Below, piece after piece: positions 15,565-25,400 of a DNA stretch of 64,000 nt (positions are counted from its first letter, which is position 1; every line of letters starts with the position of its first letter). Under the pieces are notes generated by a model, which saw only the letters and a program-made list of their open reading frames with translations, searched no databases and was not told the DNA's origin. The position numbers and the translations under genes are program-made. Source of the DNA: Bacteroides sp. (GTDB lineage Bacteria > Bacteroidota > Bacteroidia > Bacteroidales > Bacteroidaceae). The stretch covers positions 1 to 64,000 of the forward strand of contig NZ_JAQVBV010000012.1 of NCBI RefSeq assembly GCF_028690125.1, written 5' to 3'.

Positions 15565-16362
15565 TTATTTGAGAATATGAAGTATAGATTCTTTAGATTG
15601 AATTTTTTTGTATTTAAAAAAGGCCTTTACAAACATATGGGTAAAAACACACCAATGTGCAAATAAAAGACTCTTTTGCTCGAATTGATGGACAACCATT
15701 ATGAATGTTTTAAGTACTTTCCATTTATTACGAGAAATACTCCCTTTACGAATTCTGTAGAGAGCTAGACATTCATCCATCCCCATCGCATTCTTGCAAT
15801 ATTTCAACACACGCAAAAACAAAGCATGATCATTATTTTTCTTGATATCCTCTGCATAAATCTTGTGATTCAAATTCTGCTTATACATCACTGTTAGACA
15901 TCCAGGCCAACAGTGCATGAGCATTTTGTTATATGTCAGATGTTTGATTACTTGAGCCTGTTTTAGAAGTGATTTCCCCTCTTCACTGATATGTTCGTAA
16001 CAAGCAAAAGAAAAATCACAATTATTCTTTATCATAAAATCCAACTGCTTTTCAATCTTAGTTGGAAGCCAAATATCATCACTATCAAGATATGCAAGAT
16101 ACTCTCCTTTTGAACGTTCTATTGCATTATTACGAGTTATAGCAGCACCGCTTCTTTGGGTATTTATCTTAATTTTTATTCTAGAATCCTTTTTTGCGTA
16201 CGACATAGCAATTTCTATACTTTTGTCTGTTGAACAATCATCTTGAATAAGCATTTCCCAATTCTGATATGTCTGAGATAATACTGATTCAATAGTCCTC
16301 CCTATATACTCTTCGCAGTTATAATTTGGAGTAATAATTGAAATTAAAGCATTACAATTCAT
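15565..16362 (-). CDS. Family 2 glycosyltransferase
   Basis: A 265-residue GT-A enzyme. ISIITPNYNCEEYIGRTIESVLSQTY is the nucleotide-binding start and AYLDSDDIWLPTKI holds the DxD metal site. It has no membrane domain. The ATG at 16362 overlaps the stop of the preceding gene (ATGA), so the longer frame starting at 16419 is not used. It adds one sugar to the lipid-linked repeat unit; donor and linkage cannot be read from sequence. Confidence 0.9.
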   Translation of the reverse strand: MNCNALISIITPNYNCEEYIGRTIESVLSQTYQNWEMLIQDDCSTDKSIEIAMSYAKKDSRIKIKINTQRSGAAITRNNAIERSKGEYLAYLDSDDIWLPTKIEKQLDFMIKNNCDFSFACYEHISEEGKSLLKQAQVIKHLTYNKMLMHCWPGCLTVMYKQNLNHKIYAEDIKKNNDHALFLRVLKYCKNAMGMDECLALYRIRKGSISRNKWKVLKTFIMVVHQFEQKSLLFAHWCVFTHMFVKAFFKYKKIQSKESILHILK

Positions 16363-17168
16363 TTTATAGATTGTATAATTACCTTTATACTTGCTAAAAT
16401 TCTTGTCATATAAAAACATGTATCATATTTCCCAAAATCACCAAAATAAATCTTAGTATATTCATAAATTAATTTAATTCTATTTTGTAAAACATACTTA
16501 CGCGACAACATACGGGACACAGCACTACCAACTCTATTACGTCTAAAGTATATTGCAAATGAAGATGATTGCCCAATATGTTTTATATTTTTAGAAATCA
16601 AGAACATAAAGAGTGAGTCTTCACCATTTTTAAACGATTCATCGAATGTGAAACCTTCTAAAACTGATTTATGAATCAACTTCATTACCGGTCCTGAAAA
16701 AAATTTTCTTGTATTATTAATAGTTTTCACCTCATGACATAATTTATTAAAAGCTAAATGAATATCATAGTTCTCATCTATTTGCCCCGTTACATCATCA
16801 AATGAGAATGTGTTTGATATAATAATATCATTATTTATTGATTCTTTTAATAATTCGTCAAGGAATGTAGATGAAATATAATCATCATCATCAATAAAAG
16901 TTATATATTCACCACTCGATATATTTAAACCAATATTTCTTGCATTGGAAACTCCTCCTTTATCAGTTTGAACTAATATTACATTATAATCGTATAGCGA
17001 TAGATTTATAAATTTTTTTATTTGGGTTTGATATGGCTCATTACATCCATTTAATACAATTATAATCTCAAATAGATTCTTCGAAAGTGTCTGTTCTTTT
17101 ATAGAATCCAAGCATTTCCAAATCCATTTTTCAGGTTTATATGATGGAATAATTATTGAAACTAACAT
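16359..17168 (-). CDS. Family 2 glycosyltransferase
   Basis: A 269-residue GT-A enzyme: MLVSIIIPSYKPEKWIWKCLDSI, GGVSNARNIGLNISSGEYITFIDDDDYIS (metal site). It is A+T-rich, with many AAT/ATA codons, unlike the flanking housekeeping genes. It is coupled to the next gene by a 4-bp overlap. The specific sugar is unknown. Confidence 0.9.
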   Translation of the reverse strand: MLVSIIIPSYKPEKWIWKCLDSIKEQTLSKNLFEIIIVLNGCNEPYQTQIKKFINLSLYDYNVILVQTDKGGVSNARNIGLNISSGEYITFIDDDDYISSTFLDELLKESINNDIIISNTFSFDDVTGQIDENYDIHLAFNKLCHEVKTINNTRKFFSGPVMKLIHKSVLEGFTFDESFKNGEDSLFMFLISKNIKHIGQSSSFAIYFRRNRVGSAVSRMLSRKYVLQNRIKLIYEYTKIYFGDFGKYDTCFYMTRILASIKVIIQSIK

Positions 17169-17177
17169 GATTATATT

Positions 17178-18227
17178 TTACAAACAAAAAGAATATGGGA
17201 CAGTTCCCTGACCATTATTAATAATTGAAGATATAAAAGGATAAATAACCAAAAAAGAGAATACCAAAAAGCATAACACCTTATTTTGATTACTAATCAA
17301 TTTAAATAAAATTCCCCAAAAAAGAATTTCATATAAAGAGAACAGCAAACCTATTCTTTCCATAAATGGAAAAAAGTATCCTATTGACACCAAACATAAA
17401 CCAAGTATTACTGTTAATATAGTATTCCTAATAAAAACATCTAATGATAGATTATCTATTCTAAAATCTTTTTTTTTCTTGAATAAATTAAAAGAAAAAC
17501 ATGCATAACAAATAAACAGCATTTTTCCAGAAGTCAAAAAACCAATATTTGATTCAGAATTTGAAAAGTACCCTCCAAATTGATTAAATGCAAACCTTGA
17601 AGCAACATATAAGATAAATGGAGACATCGCAATACCTATTCCTAATAATAGTTTCTGCGCTCTATTGAGATTTTTCCACTTTAATATCTCAAATGCAAAC
17701 ATTAAAAATCCAATCAATGATGAAAGGTGTAAAGTAGACGCAATTAAAATTCCAATAATAAATCTAATATAATCTCCTTTTGATAGATACCTAGTAAAAT
17801 AAAAGATAATAGCAACAGCACAATATTGCCTTAACACATTCATACTCATCATTAAATGAGACATATATAACACTGATATCATTACAGGAAATGATGCTAT
17901 TCTTTTAAAATCCCACAACCTGTTTATAATTAAAAAATATATTATCGAAGAAGAAGTAACAAAAATAGCAACAGGATTATCTGTAAATTTTTGTAATGCC
18001 AAATTCATCAGAGTAAACCCAGGTTCGACAAATGTCGCTCTACCATAATACAAATTATCCCATATATTAATATAATTTTCTGTATCAATTCCAACTTGCG
18101 ATCCTCTAAATCCTGTTATAATAACAAAAATGACGCATATTAAAAATTTCAAAGGTTTACTATCTTTTTTATCTGCTACAACTGATAAAATAAGACAAAT
18201 AAGATAGACAGAAATATAAAAAACCAT
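17178..18227 (-). CDS. EpsG/Wzy-like capsule polymerase
   Basis: A 349-residue polytopic membrane protein with about ten hydrophobic segments. The start (MVFYISVYLICLILSVVADKK ... GFRGSQVGIDTENYINIW) has the FRG..VG.DT..Y signature of the EpsG family, which polymerises undecaprenyl-linked repeat units in the periplasm. It is the only polymerase candidate in the locus, which supports a Wzx/Wzy-type capsule. It is strongly A+T-rich, as Wzy genes usually are. Confidence 0.85.
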   Translation of the reverse strand: MVFYISVYLICLILSVVADKKDSKPLKFLICVIFVIITGFRGSQVGIDTENYINIWDNLYYGRATFVEPGFTLMNLALQKFTDNPVAIFVTSSSIIYFLIINRLWDFKRIASFPVMISVLYMSHLMMSMNVLRQYCAVAIIFYFTRYLSKGDYIRFIIGILIASTLHLSSLIGFLMFAFEILKWKNLNRAQKLLLGIGIAMSPFILYVASRFAFNQFGGYFSNSESNIGFLTSGKMLFICYACFSFNLFKKKKDFRIDNLSLDVFIRNTILTVILGLCLVSIGYFFPFMERIGLLFSLYEILFWGILFKLISNQNKVLCFLVFSFLVIYPFISSIINNGQGTVPYSFCL

Positions 18228-18229
18228 AT

Positions 18230-19138
18230 TTAATTAACAATATATTTTTTATTTTTCTTATAATTATTTTTTAATACAAATAAAGATTTAGGCCAGTCTT
18301 TCCAACCAATAAATATATTTTGCCTATAACATATAGCTTGTTTGACAAATTCCCAAAAAACATTTATACCATACGAAAAAGATTTAACCAAGTAAATCAT
18401 AACAGAACTTTGATATATCCCAAGACCTCTTTCTTTTAAAAATTGATTTTTATTAAGGCATACTAAATATCGAGATTTAATAACTGGATAGTCCCAACGT
18501 TGTGATAGACTACCCCGTCTCATAGTAACGACATATACTGTACCAGAACTCACAATAAAGCTCTGAGCATAGTAGCCAGATTTTACGGAAAACATTACAT
18601 CATTTGCAGCTAAAACCTCATCATAGCGAATATTATACTTAAGGATAAAAGACTTTCTCACCATTTTAGCCCACGGTACTACTATAGAAAGTTTAAACTT
18701 TATACTTGAAATACTATTACTTATATAATTATCAATTGCATTAACAAAAGGAATATGCCTATCACATTGTTCTAAAGTATCATCATATACACTATTTGAT
18801 TTAAAATAAATCAAATCTGCATTATCTTTATGATACTTATCAAAAATATCAAATGCTTTTTCAGTAAAAAAATCATCAGAATCAGCAAATATAAGCCATT
18901 CTCCTTTAGCTTTGTCTATACCTGTATTTCTAGCTCCCCCTGCAAATTTTTCAGGGTTGGAATGTAAAACTATTAAATCTCTATTAATTTTTATATCATC
19001 TAAACTTATTCCTTTAACCGAATTATCTATTATAAAAATTTCAATATCATCCCGTCTAGGTATACTATTAATCAATCTAGGTAATGTTTCTAGAGAATTT
19101 TTATGCGGAATAATTACACTATAAATTATGTCTTTCAT
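18230..19138 (-). CDS. Family 2 glycosyltransferase
   Basis: A 302-residue GT-A protein: YSVIIPHKNSLETLPRLINSI, GGARNTGIDKAKGEWLIFADSDDFF (DxD site). The C-terminus is basic and rich in Lys/Asn. It is separated by 2 nt from the polymerase gene. Donor and acceptor are unknown. Confidence 0.88.
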   Translation of the reverse strand: MKDIIYSVIIPHKNSLETLPRLINSIPRRDDIEIFIIDNSVKGISLDDIKINRDLIVLHSNPEKFAGGARNTGIDKAKGEWLIFADSDDFFTEKAFDIFDKYHKDNADLIYFKSNSVYDDTLEQCDRHIPFVNAIDNYISNSISSIKFKLSIVVPWAKMVRKSFILKYNIRYDEVLAANDVMFSVKSGYYAQSFIVSSGTVYVVTMRRGSLSQRWDYPVIKSRYLVCLNKNQFLKERGLGIYQSSVMIYLVKSFSYGINVFWEFVKQAICYRQNIFIGWKDWPKSLFVLKNNYKKNKKYIVN

Positions 19139-19230
19139 AATTAATCAAACAATCCAAACAATATTACAATTCGACATCTATAATCTTTTAAATCTAATAT
19201 CTTTTATGTATATGTTGATCACTTACAATA

Positions 19231-20364
19231 TTAAAGAAATCTACAACAGTAACATTTTATCTCATTATACAAAAATTCTTCGGCTTCAACAATAGATCCA
19301 ATATTAGCATAATAATGACCATCTAGTTTGTATTTTTTTACAATAATTCTTATTATCCTATTCAATGCAGATCGTATTACTCTAACCATAAACACTCTCG
19401 ACTTAGCAATATAAAAAGATAGGCTATTCCTATATCTCTTTTTTGCATCTAAAAAGAATTCATGAGAAATATCAGAATATGCTAACCAAATATTCTTATA
19501 ATTTAAATATTGAATAAAATCTCTTCTATCAACATATTTTAAAGCAGACAGTGCTGATTCTGGCCATACTAAAGAACCATTCCAAATTCTTGGTAAACTA
19601 CTGTCCCATTTTTCTATTGCTTTTTTTGAGATAAAGGACACCTCGTCTAAAGATAGTGTTTTATTTTTTTTAGCATAAACTCCACCGCCTGTGTTGCGAC
19701 TTGTTCCTGGCACAATAATGGGTAGATTAATGAAGGCATATTTTTTTATGAAAAAAGACAATGCCACTCCATTAGCTATATCTGCGGAATTTCCAGGAAA
19801 GTATGTGTTACCTATAGCATAAATCTTATCTAAGCTTTCTTTCTTTACTATGCCATAATATAACGAAGGTAAAAGATCTATTTCTTGACATCCATTAGAT
19901 AACACTTTTTTTAAAGACTCTATAGGAGACAAATACTTGATTTTTTTAGAATATAAACCTGTAGTTAATAAAGAATTCTTTCTAAAATCATCTGACCAAT
20001 AGTAATTAGCTCGGCGAAACTTTACTGCATCAATATCATTATTATTCATAAAGGAAACAATATCGCATATATTTCGCAAGAGAAAGTCGTCATCCCCAAT
20101 AAAAGCGATATATTTACCACTAGTATTTAATACAGCTTTATCAAAATTTTCTACACTAGTGAGATGGGAAGATTCATAATAATATTTAAATCTTGGGTCA
20201 TTTATTGTATTCAAAAAAGGAATAAACACAGCATTATCACTTGTGTTATCTTGAATAATTAATTCAAATTCTTTCGAATCAAAAGACAAAATTAAATCTA
20301 GTATTTCTTTTAAATAATTATAACGCCCTTTTGTTGGAATAATTATGCTTAATAACGGAGTCAT
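19231..20364 (-). CDS. Family 2 glycosyltransferase (long form)
   Basis: A 377-residue GT-A protein: LLSIIIPTKGRYNYLKEILDLI, AFIGDDDFLLRNICD as metal site. The C-terminal ~150 residues are an extra, mostly helical part typical of the group that includes abequosyl- and similar transferases. A 92-nt gap without recognisable features follows it. No membrane segment is evident. Confidence 0.85.
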   Translation of the reverse strand: MTPLLSIIIPTKGRYNYLKEILDLILSFDSKEFELIIQDNTSDNAVFIPFLNTINDPRFKYYYESSHLTSVENFDKAVLNTSGKYIAFIGDDDFLLRNICDIVSFMNNNDIDAVKFRRANYYWSDDFRKNSLLTTGLYSKKIKYLSPIESLKKVLSNGCQEIDLLPSLYYGIVKKESLDKIYAIGNTYFPGNSADIANGVALSFFIKKYAFINLPIIVPGTSRNTGGGVYAKKNKTLSLDEVSFISKKAIEKWDSSLPRIWNGSLVWPESALSALKYVDRRDFIQYLNYKNIWLAYSDISHEFFLDAKKRYRNSLSFYIAKSRVFMVRVIRSALNRIIRIIVKKYKLDGHYYANIGSIVEAEEFLYNEIKCYCCRFL

Positions 20365-20374
20365 TACATCTAAA

Positions 20375-21265
20375 TTATATGTTTATTAATTCACCCATTT
20401 TATTGAGTCTTGATTGTATAATAGTATTGTCATATCCTCCTGATGAAGTAAAAGTCATTTCACCAAAATATACTCTTCCACCAACTAAATAAAAATCTAC
20501 CCTGACCTCGGGAAAACCTTGAGACAATATTTTTGCACTATGCAACATAGTTTCTAATGTTAATGGCTTATCAAAACTCTCACCTCTTGTAAATTTACCT
20601 TTAAAATCAAAATACGAATCAGTTATATTATTCCAATTTATATCATAAGCAAGACATTTAACGTCATGTTTTGTTCTATTATAATAGATTTCTATAGAAT
20701 ATGGATTTCCGTCAAAACACCAGATCTTATAATCAACTAAAGAACAAGATTCTACACTTTGCGAATCCTCTTTCAATAATTGCTCAATAACTAGTTTAGG
20801 TTTAATTTTTAGATAATGTGGCTCAGCTCTTAATAAACCTAATCTTGATTTCAAAGCTTTTTTAAGATCTTTTCTAAGTTTATTTATATCAATTTTTGAC
20901 TTATCATTCACAATTACAACATCTCCACTACCATGGGTTGGTTTAATTATAAATTCATTTGGAAGAGACTCAAAGTCAATCTGTCTAGGAGTAGTATAAA
21001 CTCCTATAAGAGGTACTAAAAGATCTTTTAGTCCCATTTCCTCAATGTATGTTCGAACTTGGTATTTATCTGCTAAACGACTCCAAGATGAAGTATCTGA
21101 ATAAAATTTCAAATAATTGATTTTTTCATTTAAATCAACGGGATTCTTAAAATCTAATTTCCGTCCTAAACTTTTTCTAAATATATGCTTAGCAAGTGTC
21201 TTTGGCGATATTCTTCCCCACACACAATAAATAGAATTTAATACAAGTATTAATTTTTCTTTCAT
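20375..21265 (-). CDS. TupA-like ATP-grasp protein
   Basis: A 296-residue ATP-grasp protein. LNEKINYLKFYSDTSSWSRLADKYQVRTYIEEMG, FIIKPTHGSGDVVIV and the late EVRVDFYLVGGRVYFGEMTFTSSGG (metal and ATP ligands) fit the TupA/glycosyltransferase-like ATP-grasp family seen in capsule loci. Members are thought to attach amino acids or other groups to polysaccharide uronic acids or to modify teichuronopeptide-like chains; here a non-sugar decoration of the repeat unit (for example an amide on glucuronate made by Ugd) is a reasonable guess. Confidence 0.85.
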   Translation of the reverse strand: MKEKLILVLNSIYCVWGRISPKTLAKHIFRKSLGRKLDFKNPVDLNEKINYLKFYSDTSSWSRLADKYQVRTYIEEMGLKDLLVPLIGVYTTPRQIDFESLPNEFIIKPTHGSGDVVIVNDKSKIDINKLRKDLKKALKSRLGLLRAEPHYLKIKPKLVIEQLLKEDSQSVESCSLVDYKIWCFDGNPYSIEIYYNRTKHDVKCLAYDINWNNITDSYFDFKGKFTRGESFDKPLTLETMLHSAKILSQGFPEVRVDFYLVGGRVYFGEMTFTSSGGYDNTIIQSRLNKMGELINI

Positions 21266-21271
21266 TTTATA

Positions 21272-22753
21272 TCATTTTTTCAACTTATTAATTACAATAG
21301 CTAACAGATCTATTTCAAAACAATTCTTACAAACACGATATGAAAAAAACATAGAAATCGAAAATATCACTAATCCTAATAATGTTCTAGTTATTATGTC
21401 TGGAATGTAAGATATTAAGGTAGAAACAACCGCAAATCCTAATACAGTAGAGAACAATTTTATAAATTGCCTACTAAACTTTATTTTATATAGAACATAA
21501 ACTGTGATGCACATTATTACCATATGTATCACCCCCAAACAAGCATATCCAACACCCAAACCCGTCAAACCATAGAGAGTATATAAAAATAAACAAAGCA
21601 CCAATTGTATTATTCTAAAGACTATGGAAATAAATAAAAACACTTTAGATTTACCCTTGGCTACTAAAATCATATCAACTTGATTAGAACAAACTATAAT
21701 TAAGGTCCAATAAATACCGTATCTTAAATAATCAATCGCAGGAATAAACTCTTTAGAATATAAAATAATAATAAAAAATTCAACAAAAGAAACAAGAAAA
21801 ACAAACATTGGACAACACAAAACCACACTTACAGACGACTGTTTATTCAATTCATCCTGTAATAATGAATTATCCTTATTTACAGCTGCTATTCTTGGAT
21901 AATAATCTGTTGATAATGCGTTAATTATTAGAGCAAAATAATTATTAATAATAGCCATTGCTGCAGAATAACATCCTACGTCCTCCAAACCTCCAGTTCT
22001 TTTAATATAAGAATTGATAACAAGAGCAATAGCTGTTTGCAACACACTAGTGAACATTAAAGCAGACCCTAGCTTAATCATCGGCATAGCTCCTATGAAT
22101 ACCTCTTTAATACTTATATTATTATATTTTCCAATAGAAGATTTCTTAATAAAAAATTTAGTAGCTATAAGTGCTATAGACCCTGCTATTATAAGTTCTG
22201 GAACAATACCTTTTTCTCCAAAAAAGTAATACAAGGGAATAGCAGTAAGTAATCCAGCACCTGTTCCAATCATAGAAGCAAAAGCCAAATAACGTAATTT
22301 TCTTAATCCCTTAAGTATAGCTAAATTTCCTTCATTAAGTATATTAAAAAAAACTGCTATACTTAATATCGCATAAGAAATAGTATAATTCGAATCACCC
22401 ATCGTCCAATCACTAAGCTTACTAGAAAACAATAAAGTTATAATCGCTCCTATTAAAGCTATAATTAGAATAATATTAGTAGTTATCGATATAATTTTTG
22501 AAACAAGAATCTTATTATTTGAGCCATTAGACTCAGCTATATCTCTTACTGCACTTTGACTAATACCTAAACCAGCACCCGTTTGAATCAGTTGTAATGT
22601 AGAATTATAAATACCCATTACGCCCATGCCAGCAGGTCCCAATAACAATGCAACAGCTTTACTTTTTATTATTGATATAATTGCTTTAAATAATTGAACA
22701 AAGCCAAATAATGCTGTAGACTTAAATATGCCCTTATAAGTGTTATCTGCCAT
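21272..22753 (-). CDS. Wzx-type O-antigen/capsule flippase
   Basis: A 493-residue membrane protein with about 14 hydrophobic segments, starting YKGIFKSTALFGFVQLFKAIISIIKSKAVALLLGPAGMGVMGIYNS, the typical O-antigen translocase opening of the MOP superfamily. It turns the undecaprenyl-linked repeat unit to the periplasm. It lies 3 nt after the short DegT-like gene. A+T-rich, as usual for Wzx. Confidence 0.92.
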   Translation of the reverse strand: MADNTYKGIFKSTALFGFVQLFKAIISIIKSKAVALLLGPAGMGVMGIYNSTLQLIQTGAGLGISQSAVRDIAESNGSNNKILVSKIISITTNIILIIALIGAIITLLFSSKLSDWTMGDSNYTISYAILSIAVFFNILNEGNLAILKGLRKLRYLAFASMIGTGAGLLTAIPLYYFFGEKGIVPELIIAGSIALIATKFFIKKSSIGKYNNISIKEVFIGAMPMIKLGSALMFTSVLQTAIALVINSYIKRTGGLEDVGCYSAAMAIINNYFALIINALSTDYYPRIAAVNKDNSLLQDELNKQSSVSVVLCCPMFVFLVSFVEFFIIILYSKEFIPAIDYLRYGIYWTLIIVCSNQVDMILVAKGKSKVFLFISIVFRIIQLVLCLFLYTLYGLTGLGVGYACLGVIHMVIMCITVYVLYKIKFSRQFIKLFSTVLGFAVVSTLISYIPDIITRTLLGLVIFSISMFFSYRVCKNCFEIDLLAIVINKLKK

Positions 22754-22756
22754 CTG

Positions 22757-23803
22757 CTATTCCATCCACCAGCCACAAGGTATGGCTACAAATTTTGTAT
22801 AAAACTCCTCAACACAAGGTAAAGATCCTTGCTGACCAAATACTGAGTAGTAACTATTAGGAAGATGTACTCCAGATGCATAATATCCTTTATCTTTCAT
22901 TCCTCTCAAAAAATCTAATTTATCCTCTCTCACTACACCATAAACCCAATAGTTTGGCTCTATCTCATCTCGATCTAGAGTTATTCTATTTTCTCCTAGA
23001 ATATTAGTCCACTTTACTGCTTGTTGTTTCTGCTTTGCCAACAAAGTGTTTATATCCCCCATAGCAACACAACCAATATAGCTATTAAGTTCATTCATAG
23101 TAGCTCCATAGCCTTTCATGTAGATATCGCAATCTTTAGATATCTCACCATCTTGATCCCTAAAGATATTTCTACTAATACCAAAATCTCTCATTAAAAG
23201 AGCTTTTTCATACAAATCTTTATCTTTAAAAACAATTGCACCTCCATCTATAGTATTCGGCAATCTGACTGTCTGAAAAGAGAACAATGTAATATCCGTA
23301 CCGAAATTACCAGCATAATTTCCTTTATATTTACTCCCGAAAGCCTCGACACAATCATCAATTACAAACAAACCATACTCTTTAGCAGTAGTATTAATTT
23401 CATCCACATACCCAATATACCCACAAAAATGATTATGAAAAATTAACTTAGTATTGTTAGTGATTTTTTGTTTTACGCTATCTGGCGATAATGTTCCAGT
23501 TTTAGGATCAATATCTGCCCAAACAACTTTTAAACCATATGTTGCTAATGGCATATTAGAAGCCAAACAACTCATCGGAGATGCAATAACTTCATCTCCA
23601 GGCTGTAAATCCAAGGCTGTTAAAGCTAGCTGAATTGCAGATGAAAAAGAGTTCGTTGTCATAAGGTTATTTATATTAACAAAACAACTTAATCTATTTT
23701 CAAATTCTCTCCCCCATTTCCCGTATGCTAAACTACCTGAACGAAGAATATTCTCCAACTCGGATAACTCTGCTGGCATATAAGGCTTATATAGTGATAT
23801 CAT
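22757..23803 (-). CDS. DegT-family protein lacking the PLP lysine
   Basis: A 348-residue paralogue of the DegT protein at 24311-25399, sharing the opening (PLVKPFFP against SLYKPYMP), an (I/V)DD/ED cofactor segment and the end FV(A/H)IPCGWW. The segment around the Schiff-base lysine reads LFSFQTVRLPNTIDGG, where the sister has IFSLQAIKHMTTVDGG, so the lysine aligns with R180 (codon AGA). It also ends right after GWWME, about 14 residues shorter than its sister, just before the flippase gene. It may be a non-aminotransferase variant (ColD-like dehydratases also lost this lysine), a structural partner of the sister, or a decaying copy. The open frame is intact and packed in the operon (2-3 nt gaps). 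Confidence 0.8.
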   Translation of the reverse strand: MISLYKPYMPAELSELENILRSGSLAYGKWGREFENRLSCFVNINNLMTTNSFSSAIQLALTALDLQPGDEVIASPMSCLASNMPLATYGLKVVWADIDPKTGTLSPDSVKQKITNNTKLIFHNHFCGYIGYVDEINTTAKEYGLFVIDDCVEAFGSKYKGNYAGNFGTDITLFSFQTVRLPNTIDGGAIVFKDKDLYEKALLMRDFGISRNIFRDQDGEISKDCDIYMKGYGATMNELNSYIGCVAMGDINTLLAKQKQQAVKWTNILGENRITLDRDEIEPNYWVYGVVREDKLDFLRGMKDKGYYASGVHLPNSYYSVFGQQGSLPCVEEFYTKFVAIPCGWWME

Positions 23804-23805
23804 TC

Positions 23806-24309
23806 TTAAAATAAGGGATTTGTATATTCTAATTTATTATAATCACTTGTGATATTAAAGACCATTGTATAAATATCATTCATAAAATATGGAATCTCAT
23901 AATTGTTAGGTTCAACAATTATCCAACCAAATTTAGAATAGAATGGAACCAACTTATTCTTACAGAATAAAAGTCCTACTCTTGATTGTGCTACAATGTA
24001 TTCATTAACCATTTGCATTAATAAACGACCATACCCTTTCCCTACATCAGTAGAGCAAACGTTACCAATACCATATAACTTAGTATTTTGACCATCAATG
24101 TACATAAATGAATCAACTAAATTCATATATGCTAATGGTTCATCTCCATTGATAAGAAGACAATGTATGTCATTTCCTAATAAATGCTCATAAATCCACT
24201 GAAGTTGCTTATCATATGGATAATTCCAAGCAACAGTTTTAATTCTAATAATATCTTTTAATTGTTGTTCGGAAACATCTTGATGTCTGATACACTGTAA
24301 TTTGAACAT
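23806..24309 (-). CDS. GNAT-family N-acetyltransferase
   Basis: A 167-residue GNAT protein with the acetyl-CoA loop in NVCSTDVGKGYGRLLMQMV (Q/R-x-x-G-x-G/A type) and the late strand LLFCKNKLVPFYSKFGWI. It sits between two DegT-family genes, 1-2 nt apart, after a dehydratase gene. This order (dehydratase, aminotransferase, acetyltransferase) suggests it acetylates the new amino group of a 4-amino-6-deoxy sugar. The substrate is inferred. Confidence 0.82.
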   Translation of the reverse strand: MFKLQCIRHQDVSEQQLKDIIRIKTVAWNYPYDKQLQWIYEHLLGNDIHCLLINGDEPLAYMNLVDSFMYIDGQNTKLYGIGNVCSTDVGKGYGRLLMQMVNEYIVAQSRVGLLFCKNKLVPFYSKFGWIIVEPNNYEIPYFMNDIYTMVFNITSDYNKLEYTNPLF

Positions 24310-24310
24310 C

Positions 24311-25399
24311 TTACCAGCCTTTCTTGATAGTATCTACAATCATTTGTCTATCTTCTTCAGATACCCACCATCCACATGGAATATGTACAAAATGATTATA
24401 CCATTCTTCCATTCCAGGAAGGTTTCTCTTAGATGAATTAAAGATACTGTGAGTGTCACTTCTATGATGAAGTGGAGAAGCTAAGATCCCGGCTGCTTCC
24501 ATTGACTTCATGAAGTTCTCTCTATCCTCTACCTTCATTGTATATAGCCAATAAGAAGCTTCTGTATTTGGACAATAGTCAACTAGTTTAACTCCATCTA
24601 CACCTAACAATTCTTTATCATAGAACTTACCATTATTAATGTATTTGCTAATAACTTCCTCTATATGTCTCATCTGTACTAAACCAATAGTTGCATTTAC
24701 ATTATTCATAGCATATTTAAAACCTACTTCTATAATGTCATTCTCAAGACGTGAACGCTTCTTATCCAAACCAAACCATCTCATTCTACGGGCTCTATCC
24801 ATCTGATCTGAATTGTTCATAGCCAAAAATCCACCATCTACTGTAGTCATATGCTTAATAGCCTGTAGAGAAAAGATTGTGTATGCAGAATTACATCCAG
24901 TTTGCTTACCATTGTACTTACTTCCCAAAGAATGAGCTGCATCTTCTATAATTGGAATATTAAACTTTTTAGAAATCTTATTAAACTCATCCATATTACA
25001 TACCATACCAGCATAATGAACAAGAACAATAGCTTTAGTCTTTTCAGTAATTAACTCTCTAACACTATTGGGATCTAAAAGACCATTATTAGGATTCACA
25101 TCACCCCAAACTACTTTACCACCTACCATTGCAATCGAAGTATTAGTAGGTTCCGCTGTCATTGGTGTACTAATAATCTCATCATTAGGTTGAATGCCAG
25201 CAAGTATATATGCTAAATGAAGTGCATCAGTACCTGAATGCAATGCCAAACAATTAGGATTCCCAATAAATGCTCTAAACTTATCTTCAAAATCATATAC
25301 AGGCTGTCCTTCCGCAACATAACCACTATATATAATTTGCTCTAATTCTGGCATAAGTTCCTCTCTCGGAGGAAAAAATGGTTTAACCAAAGGAATCAT
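24311..25399 (-). CDS. DegT/DnrJ/EryC1 sugar aminotransferase
   Basis: A 362-residue PLP aminotransferase. K182 in SLQAIKHMTTVDGG is the Schiff-base lysine and IIEDAAHSLGSKY carries the Asp that binds the pyridine nitrogen. LALHSGTDALHLAYILAG is the phosphate-binding start. It follows the CapE-like dehydratase by 1 nt and probably aminates its keto-sugar product. It is complete, unlike the paralogue two genes downstream. Confidence 0.9.
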   Translation of the reverse strand: MIPLVKPFFPPREELMPELEQIIYSGYVAEGQPVYDFEDKFRAFIGNPNCLALHSGTDALHLAYILAGIQPNDEIISTPMTAEPTNTSIAMVGGKVVWGDVNPNNGLLDPNSVRELITEKTKAIVLVHYAGMVCNMDEFNKISKKFNIPIIEDAAHSLGSKYNGKQTGCNSAYTIFSLQAIKHMTTVDGGFLAMNNSDQMDRARRMRWFGLDKKRSRLENDIIEVGFKYAMNNVNATIGLVQMRHIEEVISKYINNGKFYDKELLGVDGVKLVDYCPNTEASYWLYTMKVEDRENFMKSMEAAGILASPLHHRSDTHSIFNSSKRNLPGMEEWYNHFVHIPCGWWVSEEDRQMIVDTIKKGW

Positions 25400-25400
25400 A

